A program made the translations under genes and the position numbers. Positions 7,641-15,490 of a DNA stretch of 64,000 nucleotides are shown here, in pieces. The notes under the pieces are model-generated. The model saw nothing but the letters and a program-made list of their open reading frames with translations, did no database searches and was not told the origin of the DNA. The first letter of the stretch is position 1. Each line of letters begins with the position of its first letter. The DNA is taken from NCBI GenBank assembly GCA_034432795.1, contig DAOUBF010000079.1, forward strand, positions 43,276 to 107,275, read 5' to 3'. The DNA comes from DAOUBF01 sp034432795 (lineage in GTDB: Bacteria; Chloroflexota; Anaerolineae; DSLN01).

Positions 7641-10600
7641 ATGGCACGCGATTACCTGGCAGCGATACGTGACCACGTCGTCATTTTTGACGGCGCCATG
7701 GGCACGACTATCCAGAAATACAACCTCACCGCCGAGGATTTCGGCGGCGAGCGTACCAATGGCTGTAATGATGTCCTGGTCATCACGCGGCCTGACGTGA
7801 TTGAGGCCATCCATGCCTCCTTCCTGGAGGTGGGCTGCGAAGCTATTGAGACCAATACCTTCCGCGCCAATCGCATCACGCTGCGCGAGTACGGCCTGCA
7901 GGACCGCGTGATAGAGATCAACCGTGCTGCCGCTGCGCTTGCCCGCCGCGTCGCCGATCGTTTTGAGACGCCTGACCGCCCACGCTTCGTCGCCGGTTCC
8001 ATCGGCCCGACCGGGATGCTGCCCTCGTCAGATGATCCGGTCCTCTCCAATATCACCTTTGATGCCCTGGCAGATGTGTTCCGCGAGCAGGCCATCGGCC
8101 TGATTGAGGGGGGCGTTGACCTCCTGCTGGTGGAGACCAGCCAGGATATTCTGGAGGTCAAGGCCGCTGTGCACGGGATTCAGCAGGCCTTTGCGGAGAC
8201 CGGCAAGCGCGTTCCCTTGCAATGCCAGGTGACGCTGGACACCACCGGGCGCATGTTGTTAGGGACGGACGTGGCGGCGGCGCTGGCGACGTTGGAGGCG
8301 CTGCCGGTGGATGTCATCGGCCTGAATTGCTCCACCGGGCCGGAGCACATGCGCGAACCGATCCGCTACCTGGGCGAGCACGCCACCAAGCCGGTCTCCT
8401 GCCTGCCCAACGCCGGCCTGCCGCTCAACGTGGATGGCCAGGCGATCTACCCCCTGGAGCCGGAGCCGTTTGCCCAGGCGTTGGCCGAGTTCGTGGAGCG
8501 GCACGGCATCGCCATTGTCGGCGGCTGTTGCGGCACAACGCCGGCCCACCTGAAACGCCTGATTGAGCTTGTCGGCCCCGATCATCCCTCGCCCCTGACA
8601 CAACCGCGCCCTAAAGAGCCTGTCCCCATGATCGCCTCGGCCATTCGCGCCACACCGCTCCGCCAAGACCCGCGCCCCCTGCTGATCGGTGAGCGCGTCA
8701 ACACGCAGGGCAGCCGCGCTGTCAAGCGGCTGCTCCTGGCGGGGGATTATGACGGCGTGCTGCAGATCGCTCGCGAGCAGGTGGAGAGCGGGGCGCATGT
8801 CCTGGATGTGTGCGTGGCGCTGACCGAACGCGCCGACGAAGTCGCCCAAATGCGCCAGGTGGTCAAGAAACTGGCCAGCGGTGTGGAGGTGCCGTTGATG
8901 ATTGATACCACCGAGCCGGAGGTGGTGGAAGCTGCCCTGAAGACCTATCCGGGCCGGGCGATCATCAACTCCATCAACCTGGAGCGGGGGCGTGAGAAGC
9001 TGGACCAGGTGGTGCCGCTGGCGAAGGCACATGGCGCCGTGCTCGTGGCCCTTACCATTGACGAAGAGGGCATGGCCCACACCGCCGAGCGCAAGTTCGC
9101 TATCGCCAAACGCATCTACGACATCGTTGTGGGCGAGTACGGCCTGAAACCGGAAGACCTGATCTTTGACGTGCTCACTTTCCCGGTCTCTACCGGCCAG
9201 GAGGAACTGGCCCGTTCGGCGATTGAGACGATTGAGGGCCTGCGCCGCGTTAAGGAGGGACTGCCCGGCGTCTTCACCAGCCTGGGCATCTCCAATGTTT
9301 CCTTCGGCCTGACGCCAGCGGCACGCGCTGTGCTCAACAGCGTTTTCCTCTATCATTGCGTCGCTGCCGGGCTGGATATGGCCATCGTCAACCCCAAGCA
9401 CATCACACCCTATGCCGAGATCCCGCCGGAGCAGCGCGACCTGGCCGATGACCTGATCTTCAACCGTCGCCCCGACGCGCTGGCCCGTTACATCCAGTAT
9501 TTTGCGGAGCACGAGGTCCAGGCGAGCAAAGCGCCTGAGGTTGATCCGACCGCCGCGATGACCGCCGAGGAACGCATTCACTGGCAGATCCTGCATCGCA
9601 AGCGGGAGGGGATTGAGGCGCTGATTGACGAGGCGCTCACCCGCCACGACCCGGTCTGGGTGTTGAACCATGTGTTGCTGCCGGCGATGAAGGACGTGGG
9701 CGACCGCTTCGGCGCGGGCGAACTGATCCTGCCCTTCGTCCTGCAGTCGGCGGAGGTCATGAAGAGGGCCGTCGCCCACCTGGAGCAGTTCCTGGAGAAG
9801 AAGGAGGGCGTAACCAAGGGCAAGGTCGTCCTGGCAACGGTGTACGGCGATGTCCATGACATCGGTAAGAACCTGGTGGGGACGATCCTGGCGAACAACG
9901 GCTACACGGTCTATGACCTGGGCAAGCAGGTTCCGGCGAACGTCATCATTGACAAGGCGGTGGAGGTGAACGCCACCGCTATCGGCCTGTCGGCGCTGCT
10001 GGTGTCCACCTCTAAGCAGATGCCGCTGGTGGTGCAGGAGTTGCACAAGCGCGGCCTGAAGTTCCCTGTGCTCGTCGGCGGCGCGGCGATCAACCGCAAG
10101 TTTGGGCGGCGTATCCTGTTCGTGGAGGACGGCGTGCCCTATGAGCCGGGAGTGTTCTATTGCAAAGACGCTTTTGAGGGGCTGGAGACGCTGGATAAGC
10201 TGATTGACCCCCTGGAGCGGGGCGACTTTGTGGGGCGGGTCATCGCCGAAGCTTATGAAGAGGTGGGGCGGCCCCTGCCCCAACGCTCCGACGCTGCCCT
10301 TGAGGCTGTCCCCACCGTCGGCCCGGCGCCCTTTATCCCCAGGCCGCCTTTCTGGGGCGTGCGCACCATCCGCGAGATGCCGCTGGAGATCGTCTTCCAA
10401 TACATTGACAAGGATGAACTCTTCCGTCTGTCGTGGGGGGCGAAGAATGCGCACGGCGAGGAGTGGGAGCGGCTGCGGGCCGAGTTTGAGGCGCGGCTGG
10501 CGCGAATGCAGCGCGAGGCGCTTCGCCTGGGCTACCTGGCCCCTCGCGCCGTCTATGGCTACTTCCCGGCCAACTCGGAGGGGAATGACCTGATCATTTG

Positions 10601-11231
10601 GGATCCGGCTTCGCTAACGACGGAGGACGGAGGACGGACGACGGACGGTGGGCGGCGAACCGGACTCCCAGGTGCCGGGTCGGACCTCCGTCCCCTGGCT
10701 CGTTTTAGCTTCCCGCGCCAGCCCTCCGGTGAGCGGTTGTGCCTGGCCGACTACTTCGCGCCGGTGGGCAGCGGTCGGGTGGATGTCGTGGCGCTGCAAG
10801 TGGTGACGGTGGGGCCGGGGGCAGACGCGCGCTTTGCCGAGCTTCAGGAGAGGGGCGAGTATAGCGAGGCTTACTTCACGCACGGCCTGAGCGTGCAGAC
10901 GGCGGAAGCCACCGCCGAGTACGTCCACCGCCATATCCGGCGCGAACTGGGCCTGCCAGAGGGCCAGGGCAAGCGCTATAGCTGGGGCTATCCCGCCATC
11001 CCCGACCTGGCCGATCATGTCAAGGTCTTTCAGCTTCTGCCTGCGGAGCGCGAACTGGGCATGAGCCTGACCGCCGCGTACCAGCTTGTCCCGGAGCAAT
11101 CCACTGCCGCGATCATTGTCCATCATCCGGAGGCGAAGTATTACAGCGTGGGCCTGAGCCGGGTGGAGCAGTTGGAGGCGTTCCGGGCGGAGGTGCTGTC
11201 AACGGATTCGGGGAGCGGATTGAACGGATGA
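7641..11231 (+). CDS. metH: Cobalamin-dependent methionine synthase
   Basis: Transfers a methyl group from methyltetrahydrofolate to homocysteine through bound cobalamin. 1196 residues with all modules. The homocysteine domain (1-315) has Zn ligands in GLNCSTGPEH (near 229) and GGCCGTTP (near 293). The pterin domain is at about 340-600. The B12 cap and Rossmann domain carries GDVHDIGKN (DxHxxG, from residue 737). The C-terminal AdoMet reactivation domain (about 895-1190) contains ERELGMSLT. Residues about 992-1019 are translated from a heptamer-repeat insert within the reactivation domain, an odd place for low-complexity sequence. Controlled by the SAM-I riboswitch upstream. Confidence 0.97.
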   Translation: MARDYLAAIRDHVVIFDGAMGTTIQKYNLTAEDFGGERTNGCNDVLVITRPDVIEAIHASFLEVGCEAIETNTFRANRITLREYGLQDRVIEINRAAAALARRVADRFETPDRPRFVAGSIGPTGMLPSSDDPVLSNITFDALADVFREQAIGLIEGGVDLLLVETSQDILEVKAAVHGIQQAFAETGKRVPLQCQVTLDTTGRMLLGTDVAAALATLEALPVDVIGLNCSTGPEHMREPIRYLGEHATKPVSCLPNAGLPLNVDGQAIYPLEPEPFAQALAEFVERHGIAIVGGCCGTTPAHLKRLIELVGPDHPSPLTQPRPKEPVPMIASAIRATPLRQDPRPLLIGERVNTQGSRAVKRLLLAGDYDGVLQIAREQVESGAHVLDVCVALTERADEVAQMRQVVKKLASGVEVPLMIDTTEPEVVEAALKTYPGRAIINSINLERGREKLDQVVPLAKAHGAVLVALTIDEEGMAHTAERKFAIAKRIYDIVVGEYGLKPEDLIFDVLTFPVSTGQEELARSAIETIEGLRRVKEGLPGVFTSLGISNVSFGLTPAARAVLNSVFLYHCVAAGLDMAIVNPKHITPYAEIPPEQRDLADDLIFNRRPDALARYIQYFAEHEVQASKAPEVDPTAAMTAEERIHWQILHRKREGIEALIDEALTRHDPVWVLNHVLLPAMKDVGDRFGAGELILPFVLQSAEVMKRAVAHLEQFLEKKEGVTKGKVVLATVYGDVHDIGKNLVGTILANNGYTVYDLGKQVPANVIIDKAVEVNATAIGLSALLVSTSKQMPLVVQELHKRGLKFPVLVGGAAINRKFGRRILFVEDGVPYEPGVFYCKDAFEGLETLDKLIDPLERGDFVGRVIAEAYEEVGRPLPQRSDAALEAVPTVGPAPFIPRPPFWGVRTIREMPLEIVFQYIDKDELFRLSWGAKNAHGEEWERLRAEFEARLARMQREALRLGYLAPRAVYGYFPANSEGNDLIIWDPASLTTEDGGRTTDGGRRTGLPGAGSDLRPLARFSFPRQPSGERLCLADYFAPVGSGRVDVVALQVVTVGPGADARFAELQERGEYSEAYFTHGLSVQTAEATAEYVHRHIRRELGLPEGQGKRYSWGYPAIPDLADHVKVFQLLPAERELGMSLTAAYQLVPEQSTAAIIVHHPEAKYYSVGLSRVEQLEAFRAEVLSTDSGSGLNG
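10616..10697. repeat. In-frame inverted heptamer array inside metH
   Basis: Forward units ACGGAGG / ACGGAGG / ACGGACG / ACGGACG, then a reverse-oriented remnant TCGGACCTCCGTCCCC. Frame is preserved; it encodes about 27 Thr/Gly/Arg-rich residues. Same family as 5621-5699. Confidence 0.8.
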
Positions 11232-11311
11232 CCTAAGGTTGTAGGTAGGTCACGCTTGGAGCATGACAAGGGCTGTCTGTGATTGTTGCTTATTCGGGTG
11301 AATGGATGTAG

Positions 11312-11321
11312 ATGTATACAT
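11312..11321. promoter_or_regulatory. Possible VapBC operator
   Basis: ATGTATACAT is a perfect 10-bp palindrome 32 bp before the antitoxin start. VapBC pairs commonly autorepress through such sites; no footprint is implied. Confidence 0.4.
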
Positions 11322-11352
11322 ATCTATTCGGCCAATAAGGAGAAGTGTAAAG

Positions 11353-11652
11353 ATGAGCACGAATATGGTTCGCACTCAGGTCTATCTGCCGCGAGATGTC
11401 TATGACAGGCTCCATAGGCGCGCTGAGGAGCAGGGCATTACCATGGCCCGTCAGATCCGTGAGGCGCTAGAGGATTATCTTGCTAAGATTCAGATAGAAT
11501 TAGAAGAGGATGAAGATAATGGCATCCTGCACGCAGATAATCCTATTTTTCAGATGGCGGGGATAGGTGCGAGCGGCTTAGGTGATCTGGCCCTCAACCA
11601 TGATGAGTATCTTTACGGCAAGAAGCGTGTAGAACAAGCCGGGCAGATTTAG
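11353..11652 (+). CDS. VapB-like ribbon-helix-helix antitoxin
   Basis: 99 residues. VRTQVYLPRDVYDRLHRRAEEQGITMARQIREALEDYL read in order is a ribbon-helix-helix DNA-binding domain: a short beta strand, then two helices. The acidic tail probably wraps the toxin. The ATG at 11353 has AAGGAGAA 8 bp upstream; the open frame extends to 11302 but without a ribosome site. The gene is 3 bp before the PIN toxin. Both are visibly less GC-rich than metH on one side and the MTHFR fusion on the other, which suggests recent acquisition. Confidence 0.82.
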   Translation: MSTNMVRTQVYLPRDVYDRLHRRAEEQGITMARQIREALEDYLAKIQIELEEDEDNGILHADNPIFQMAGIGASGLGDLALNHDEYLYGKKRVEQAGQI

Positions 11653-11655
11653 TCA

Positions 11656-12066
11656 ATGAGGCTCTTCGCCGATACCAGCGCCTGGGTGGCCTACTTTGAC
11701 CGAGATGACATGTTCCATCATGCTGCCCGGTTGGCTCTGACATCATTGCGGGATCAGCGAGTCACATTTCTTACAAGTGATTATGTTCTGGATGAGACGA
11801 TCACAATGCTGTCAAGCTATACTGGTCATCGGGTTGCTGTTGCCTTTGGCGATTGGGTGCAGAGCGAACGTCGTGTCCAAATCGTGAGGGTCAATGAGGA
11901 ACTGTGGCAGGCTGCCTGGCAACTGTTCAAACGCTATCATGATAAAAAGTTCTCCTTTACGGATTGCACCAGCTTCGTGCTCATGCAGCGTCAGGGCCTT
12001 GTAGATGTATTTGGGTTCGATCATCACTTTGAGCAGATAGGCTTCCGATTGTGGCCTCACAAATGA
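11656..12066 (+). CDS. VapC-like PIN-domain toxin
   Basis: 136 residues, the usual PIN size. Acidic residues expected for the Mg-dependent RNase site are present: FADTSAW (Asp 6), YVLDETI (Glu about 46), FTDCTSF (Asp about 97) and FGFDHHF near the C-terminus. It follows the antitoxin by 3 bp and its TGA overlaps the ATG of the next gene (ATGA), so the methyltransferase/MTHFR gene may be translated from the toxin-antitoxin mRNA. The RNA target cannot be deduced. Confidence 0.85.
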   Translation: MRLFADTSAWVAYFDRDDMFHHAARLALTSLRDQRVTFLTSDYVLDETITMLSSYTGHRVAVAFGDWVQSERRVQIVRVNEELWQAAWQLFKRYHDKKFSFTDCTSFVLMQRQGLVDVFGFDHHFEQIGFRLWPHK

Positions 12067-13970
12067 CCCAGGGTAATGCCTTTCTTGAACGCCTGAGCCG
12101 TGGCCCGATCCTGTGCGACGGGGCGATGGGCACGATGCTCTACCAGCGCACCGGCACGTTTGAGCATTGCTTTGACGAATTGAACCTATCGCAGCCGGAG
12201 TGGGTGGCGGAGATCCATCGCGCCTATATTGAGGCCGGGGCCGAGATCATTGAGACGAACACCTTCGGCGCCAACCGCTTCCGCCTGGCCGAGCACAACC
12301 TGGCCCATAAGGTCAGCGACATTAATGCGGCTGGCGTGCGCATTGCCCGTGAGGTGGCCGCGCTGGCCGGGCGGCCGGTGTTCATCGCCGGTTCCATCGG
12401 CCCCACAGGCGTGCGCCTAAGCCCGACCGGCTCGGTCACGCCCGACGAGGTGCGGGCGGCCTTCCGTGAGCAGGCCGCTGCACTGGCCGACGCCGGCGCT
12501 GACCTGATCATCGTGGAGACCTTCTCGGACCTGGTGGAGATTGAGGCGGCGGTTCGGGCTGTCCAGGATGTGTGCGATCTGCCCATCATCGCCCAGATGA
12601 CCTTCACCCAGGACCTGCGCACGCCGGTCGGCCACACGCCGGAAGCGGTCGCCCAGACGCTGGCCGCGCTCAACGTCCCGGTCATCGGCGTCAACTGCTC
12701 GGTTGGCCCCGCCCGCGTCCTGACCGTCACCGAGGACATTCGTGCCGCGTTGCACGCCGCCGGATTGGACGACCGGATCAAGGTCTCGGCCCAGCCGAAC
12801 GCGGGTTGGCCGGAGGTCATCGGCGGGCGCATCATGTACCGCGCCACGCCGGAGTATTTCGGTGATTATGCCCGGCGCTTTGTCCTGGCCGGTGCGACCA
12901 TCATCGGCGGCTGCTGCGGCACGACGCCGGCGCACATCAGCGCCATGCGCCTGACACTCAACGCGCTGGCCCTGGCCCCGCAGCGCAAAGAGGCGCATGT
13001 GGTCGTCGTCCAGCCCCCATCCCGGCAGAAGCAGCCCTTGCCGCCGGAGCCGCCCACGCAGCTTGCTCGCAAGCTGGAACGCGGCGAGTTCGTTGTCAAC
13101 GTGGAAGTCAGCCCGCCCAAGGGCTTTGACCCCTCACGGGTGCTGGCCGGTGCGCTCATGCTTAAGCAGGAGGGCGCCGATGTGATCAGCGTGGCCGACA
13201 GCCCCCGCGCCCGCCTGCGCATGAGCCCCTGGGCCGTCGCTCACCTCATTCAGACGCAGGTGGGCATTGAAACCATTCTGCACTTCCCCACACGCGGACG
13301 CAACCTGCTGCGTGTGCAGAGCGACCTCCTGGCCGCCCACGCTCTGCACGTGCGCAACCTGTTTGTCGTCATGGGCGACCCGCCCAATATCGGCGATTAC
13401 CCGGAGGCCACCGATCAGTATGATGTCGTGCCCACGGGCCTGGTGCGGCTGATCAAGCAGCACTTCAACCAGGGCGTTGACCAGGCGGGCGCGCCCATTG
13501 GCCGCCCCTGCTCCTTCCTGGTGGGCGTTGCGCTTAACCTGAGTGCCCAGGATATGGACAAAGAGATCAAACTGTTACGCAAGAAGATGGAGTCTGGGGC
13601 CGATTTCGCCCTCACCCAGGCCGTTTTTGACATCCGCACGGTGCGGGCCTTCCTGGATCGCTACCATGATCTGCATGGCCCGCTGACTCTGCCGCTCCTG
13701 GTGGGTGTCCTGCCGCTGGCGAGCGGGCGCCATGCCGAATTCCTGCACAACGAGGTCCCCGGCATGTACCTCCCGGAGGAGGTGCGGCGGCGTATGCATC
13801 TGGCGGGCGAGAGGGGGCGCGAAGAGGGCATCCGCATGGCCCAGGACCTGCTCCTGGCACTGAAAGAACTGGTGCGGGGCGTCTATATCATGCCCGCATT
13901 TGGCCGCTACGACACGGCGGCGGAGGTAATCAGCGTCTTGCGGCAGCCTGCCCCACCTTCCGCCGCTTGA
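12063..13970 (+). CDS. Homocysteine S-methyltransferase / methylenetetrahydrofolate reductase fusion
   Basis: 635 residues. The N-terminal half (about 1-300) is a Zn-dependent homocysteine methyltransferase: GAMGTMLYQ, IIETNTFGANR, GVNCSVGP and GGCCGTTPAH hold the Zn cysteines. The C-terminal half (about 325-625) is a MetF-like barrel: NVEVSPPKGFDP, SVADSPRARLRMS, VVMGDPPNIGDYP and GADFALTQAVFD. Such fusions make 5-methyl-THF and can methylate homocysteine. The start at 12063 overlaps the toxin stop; GTG 12051 is an alternative. It complements metH in the methionine cycle. Confidence 0.92.
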   Translation: MTQGNAFLERLSRGPILCDGAMGTMLYQRTGTFEHCFDELNLSQPEWVAEIHRAYIEAGAEIIETNTFGANRFRLAEHNLAHKVSDINAAGVRIAREVAALAGRPVFIAGSIGPTGVRLSPTGSVTPDEVRAAFREQAAALADAGADLIIVETFSDLVEIEAAVRAVQDVCDLPIIAQMTFTQDLRTPVGHTPEAVAQTLAALNVPVIGVNCSVGPARVLTVTEDIRAALHAAGLDDRIKVSAQPNAGWPEVIGGRIMYRATPEYFGDYARRFVLAGATIIGGCCGTTPAHISAMRLTLNALALAPQRKEAHVVVVQPPSRQKQPLPPEPPTQLARKLERGEFVVNVEVSPPKGFDPSRVLAGALMLKQEGADVISVADSPRARLRMSPWAVAHLIQTQVGIETILHFPTRGRNLLRVQSDLLAAHALHVRNLFVVMGDPPNIGDYPEATDQYDVVPTGLVRLIKQHFNQGVDQAGAPIGRPCSFLVGVALNLSAQDMDKEIKLLRKKMESGADFALTQAVFDIRTVRAFLDRYHDLHGPLTLPLLVGVLPLASGRHAEFLHNEVPGMYLPEEVRRRMHLAGERGREEGIRMAQDLLLALKELVRGVYIMPAFGRYDTAAEVISVLRQPAPPSAA

Positions 13971-14108
13971 GAAGCTCAATAGCTCAACAGATTATAGAAT
14001 CGTCACCCCCCCACCTCCCCGCCCCCTTCCTTAATAAAAACAAAGGAAAGGGGGAGTCACCCCTCTCTGCTATGATGGGAGGGGCTGGGGCAGAGATTAT
14101 TCCAGCAC

Positions 14109-14137
14109 TTGCGCAGTTTTCGCCCTCAATGTATTAT
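14109..14137 (+). promoter_or_regulatory. Promoter for the lipoprotein hydrolase
   Basis: TTGCGC (14109-14114), 17-bp spacer, TATTAT (14132-14137). The preceding spacer from 13971 holds a hairpin-capable C/G-rich element near 14021-14054 and no gene. Confidence 0.5.
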
Positions 14138-14160
14138 CGGGCGTCCGCTAGGAGGAGAAC

Positions 14161-15285
14161 ATGAACGCGGTACGATTGCGGAGCCTGGTGCTTCTGCTGT
14201 TCGGTATATGGGTACTCGCCGCCTGTCGTGGCAGTACCTCGCCGTCCCCCAGCCCGACGGCTGCGACATCGGGCGCAGGCGCCGCTGAAGCGGTGGCGCA
14301 GGCCACACCCACCGCCTCGCCAACGCCTGTCCCGCCCAGCGATACGCCCACAAACACGCCCACGCCTACCCAGACCCCGACGCCGACGCCCACGCCGTTG
14401 CACCCGCTTTCTATTGTGCGGATGCGGCAGCAGGCTTATCCTGGCAGCGACATCGTGATTGAGGAGACGCTGGAGCCGGGCAGCAACTACAACCGCTACA
14501 TCGCCTCTTACCGATCAGAGGGGCTGAAGATCTACGCCCTGTTAACCGTCCCGCGTGGCGACCGGCCCCCGACCGGCTGGCCGGTGATCATCTTCAATCA
14601 TGGTTACATCCCGCCCTCCCAGTACAGGCCCACCGAGCGCTATGTGGCCTATGTGGATGCCTTCGCCCGGAACGGCTATATCGTCTTCCGCCCAGACTAT
14701 CGCGGGCACGGCAATTCCGAAGGCTCTCCCTCAGGGGCCTATGGCTCCCCCGCTTACACCATTGATGTCCTCAACGCGCTGGCTTCCATCCAACGCTTCC
14801 CAGAAGCGGACCCCAACCGTATCGGTATGTGGGGGCATTCTATGGGAGGGCACATTACCCTGCGGGCGATGGTCATCTCTAAAGAGATCAAAGCGGGGGT
14901 GATCTGGGCTGGCGTAGTAGCCTCGTACCCGGACCTGCTCAGTCGCTGGAGGAGGCCAGCGGGCAGCACGGCCCCCAGCCGGGGCTGGCGCGGCAGCCTG
15001 ACGGCGCTCTACGGCTCGCCGGAGCAGAACCCGGAATTCTGGGCCTCTATCTCGCCGAACACTTATCTCCGCGACATCTCCGGCCCGTTGCAACTCCATC
15101 ATGGCACCGCCGATACCAGCGTCCCGCATGAGTTCTCAGAAATGTTGTACCAGCAGATGCTTGAGGCCGGCCAGACAGTGGAGTTTTACAGCTATTCGGG
15201 TGACAACCATAACATCTCCAACTCGTTCAGCCTGGCGATGCAGCGCTCTATCGCCTTCTTTGATAAATATGTGAAGGGTGGATAA
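14161..15285 (+). CDS. Lipoprotein alpha/beta hydrolase (prolyl-oligopeptidase-like)
   Basis: 374 residues. A signal peptide ends in a lipobox, LAAC (Cys 22), so it should be lipid-anchored outside the membrane. A Thr/Pro-rich linker (about 25-80) follows, then an alpha/beta hydrolase domain. The nucleophile elbow is GMWGHSMGGH. HGTADTSVPHEFS probably carries the acid, and SGDNHNIS the catalytic His. HGYIPPSQY and RPDYRGHGNSEG are typical of the dienelactone hydrolase/S9 group. AGGAGG precedes the ATG. The substrate is not evident; esterase or peptidase activity is possible. Confidence 0.82.
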   Translation: MNAVRLRSLVLLLFGIWVLAACRGSTSPSPSPTAATSGAGAAEAVAQATPTASPTPVPPSDTPTNTPTPTQTPTPTPTPLHPLSIVRMRQQAYPGSDIVIEETLEPGSNYNRYIASYRSEGLKIYALLTVPRGDRPPTGWPVIIFNHGYIPPSQYRPTERYVAYVDAFARNGYIVFRPDYRGHGNSEGSPSGAYGSPAYTIDVLNALASIQRFPEADPNRIGMWGHSMGGHITLRAMVISKEIKAGVIWAGVVASYPDLLSRWRRPAGSTAPSRGWRGSLTALYGSPEQNPEFWASISPNTYLRDISGPLQLHHGTADTSVPHEFSEMLYQQMLEAGQTVEFYSYSGDNHNISNSFSLAMQRSIAFFDKYVKGG

Positions 15286-15308
15286 GGGCGCCCCTGCGGT
15301 TGACCTTG

Positions 15309-15400
15309 GAAACCCGGTTTCTCGCAGAAGCCGGGTTTCTATATCCGCGTCGGCCTGCGCCGACGCCCGGACGCAGGGGCGCAATGCATCGCGCCCCTGC
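15309..15400. repeat. Two intergenic inverted repeats
   Basis: GAAACCCGG (15309-15317) pairs with CCGGGTTTC (15331-15339). A second hairpin spans about 15373-15400, with GCAGGGGCGC facing GCGCCCCTGC. No coding potential was seen between 15286 and 15490. Confidence 0.65.
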
Positions 15401-15425
15401 AAGGCGCGGTTTTAACCGCAACGCT

Positions 15426-15454
15426 TTGCCAGGACAGCCCCGACCAGATAAAAT
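15426..15454 (+). promoter_or_regulatory. Promoter for ligA
   Basis: TTGCCA (15426-15431), 17-bp spacer, TAAAAT (15449-15454), 37 bp before the ligA start. Confidence 0.6.
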
Positions 15455-15490
15455 GAATAACAGGCTTTTGATGGATAGGAGGGTGTCGGC

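Noticed and set aside
8259..10454. Very long open frame antisense to metH
   Set aside because: It runs opposite to a complete, motif-rich MetH. GC-rich third positions leave stops rare on the other strand, and no family motif or ribosome site is present. The same applies to long antisense frames over 1301-2980, 17707-18813, 31085-32239 and 39377-40408.
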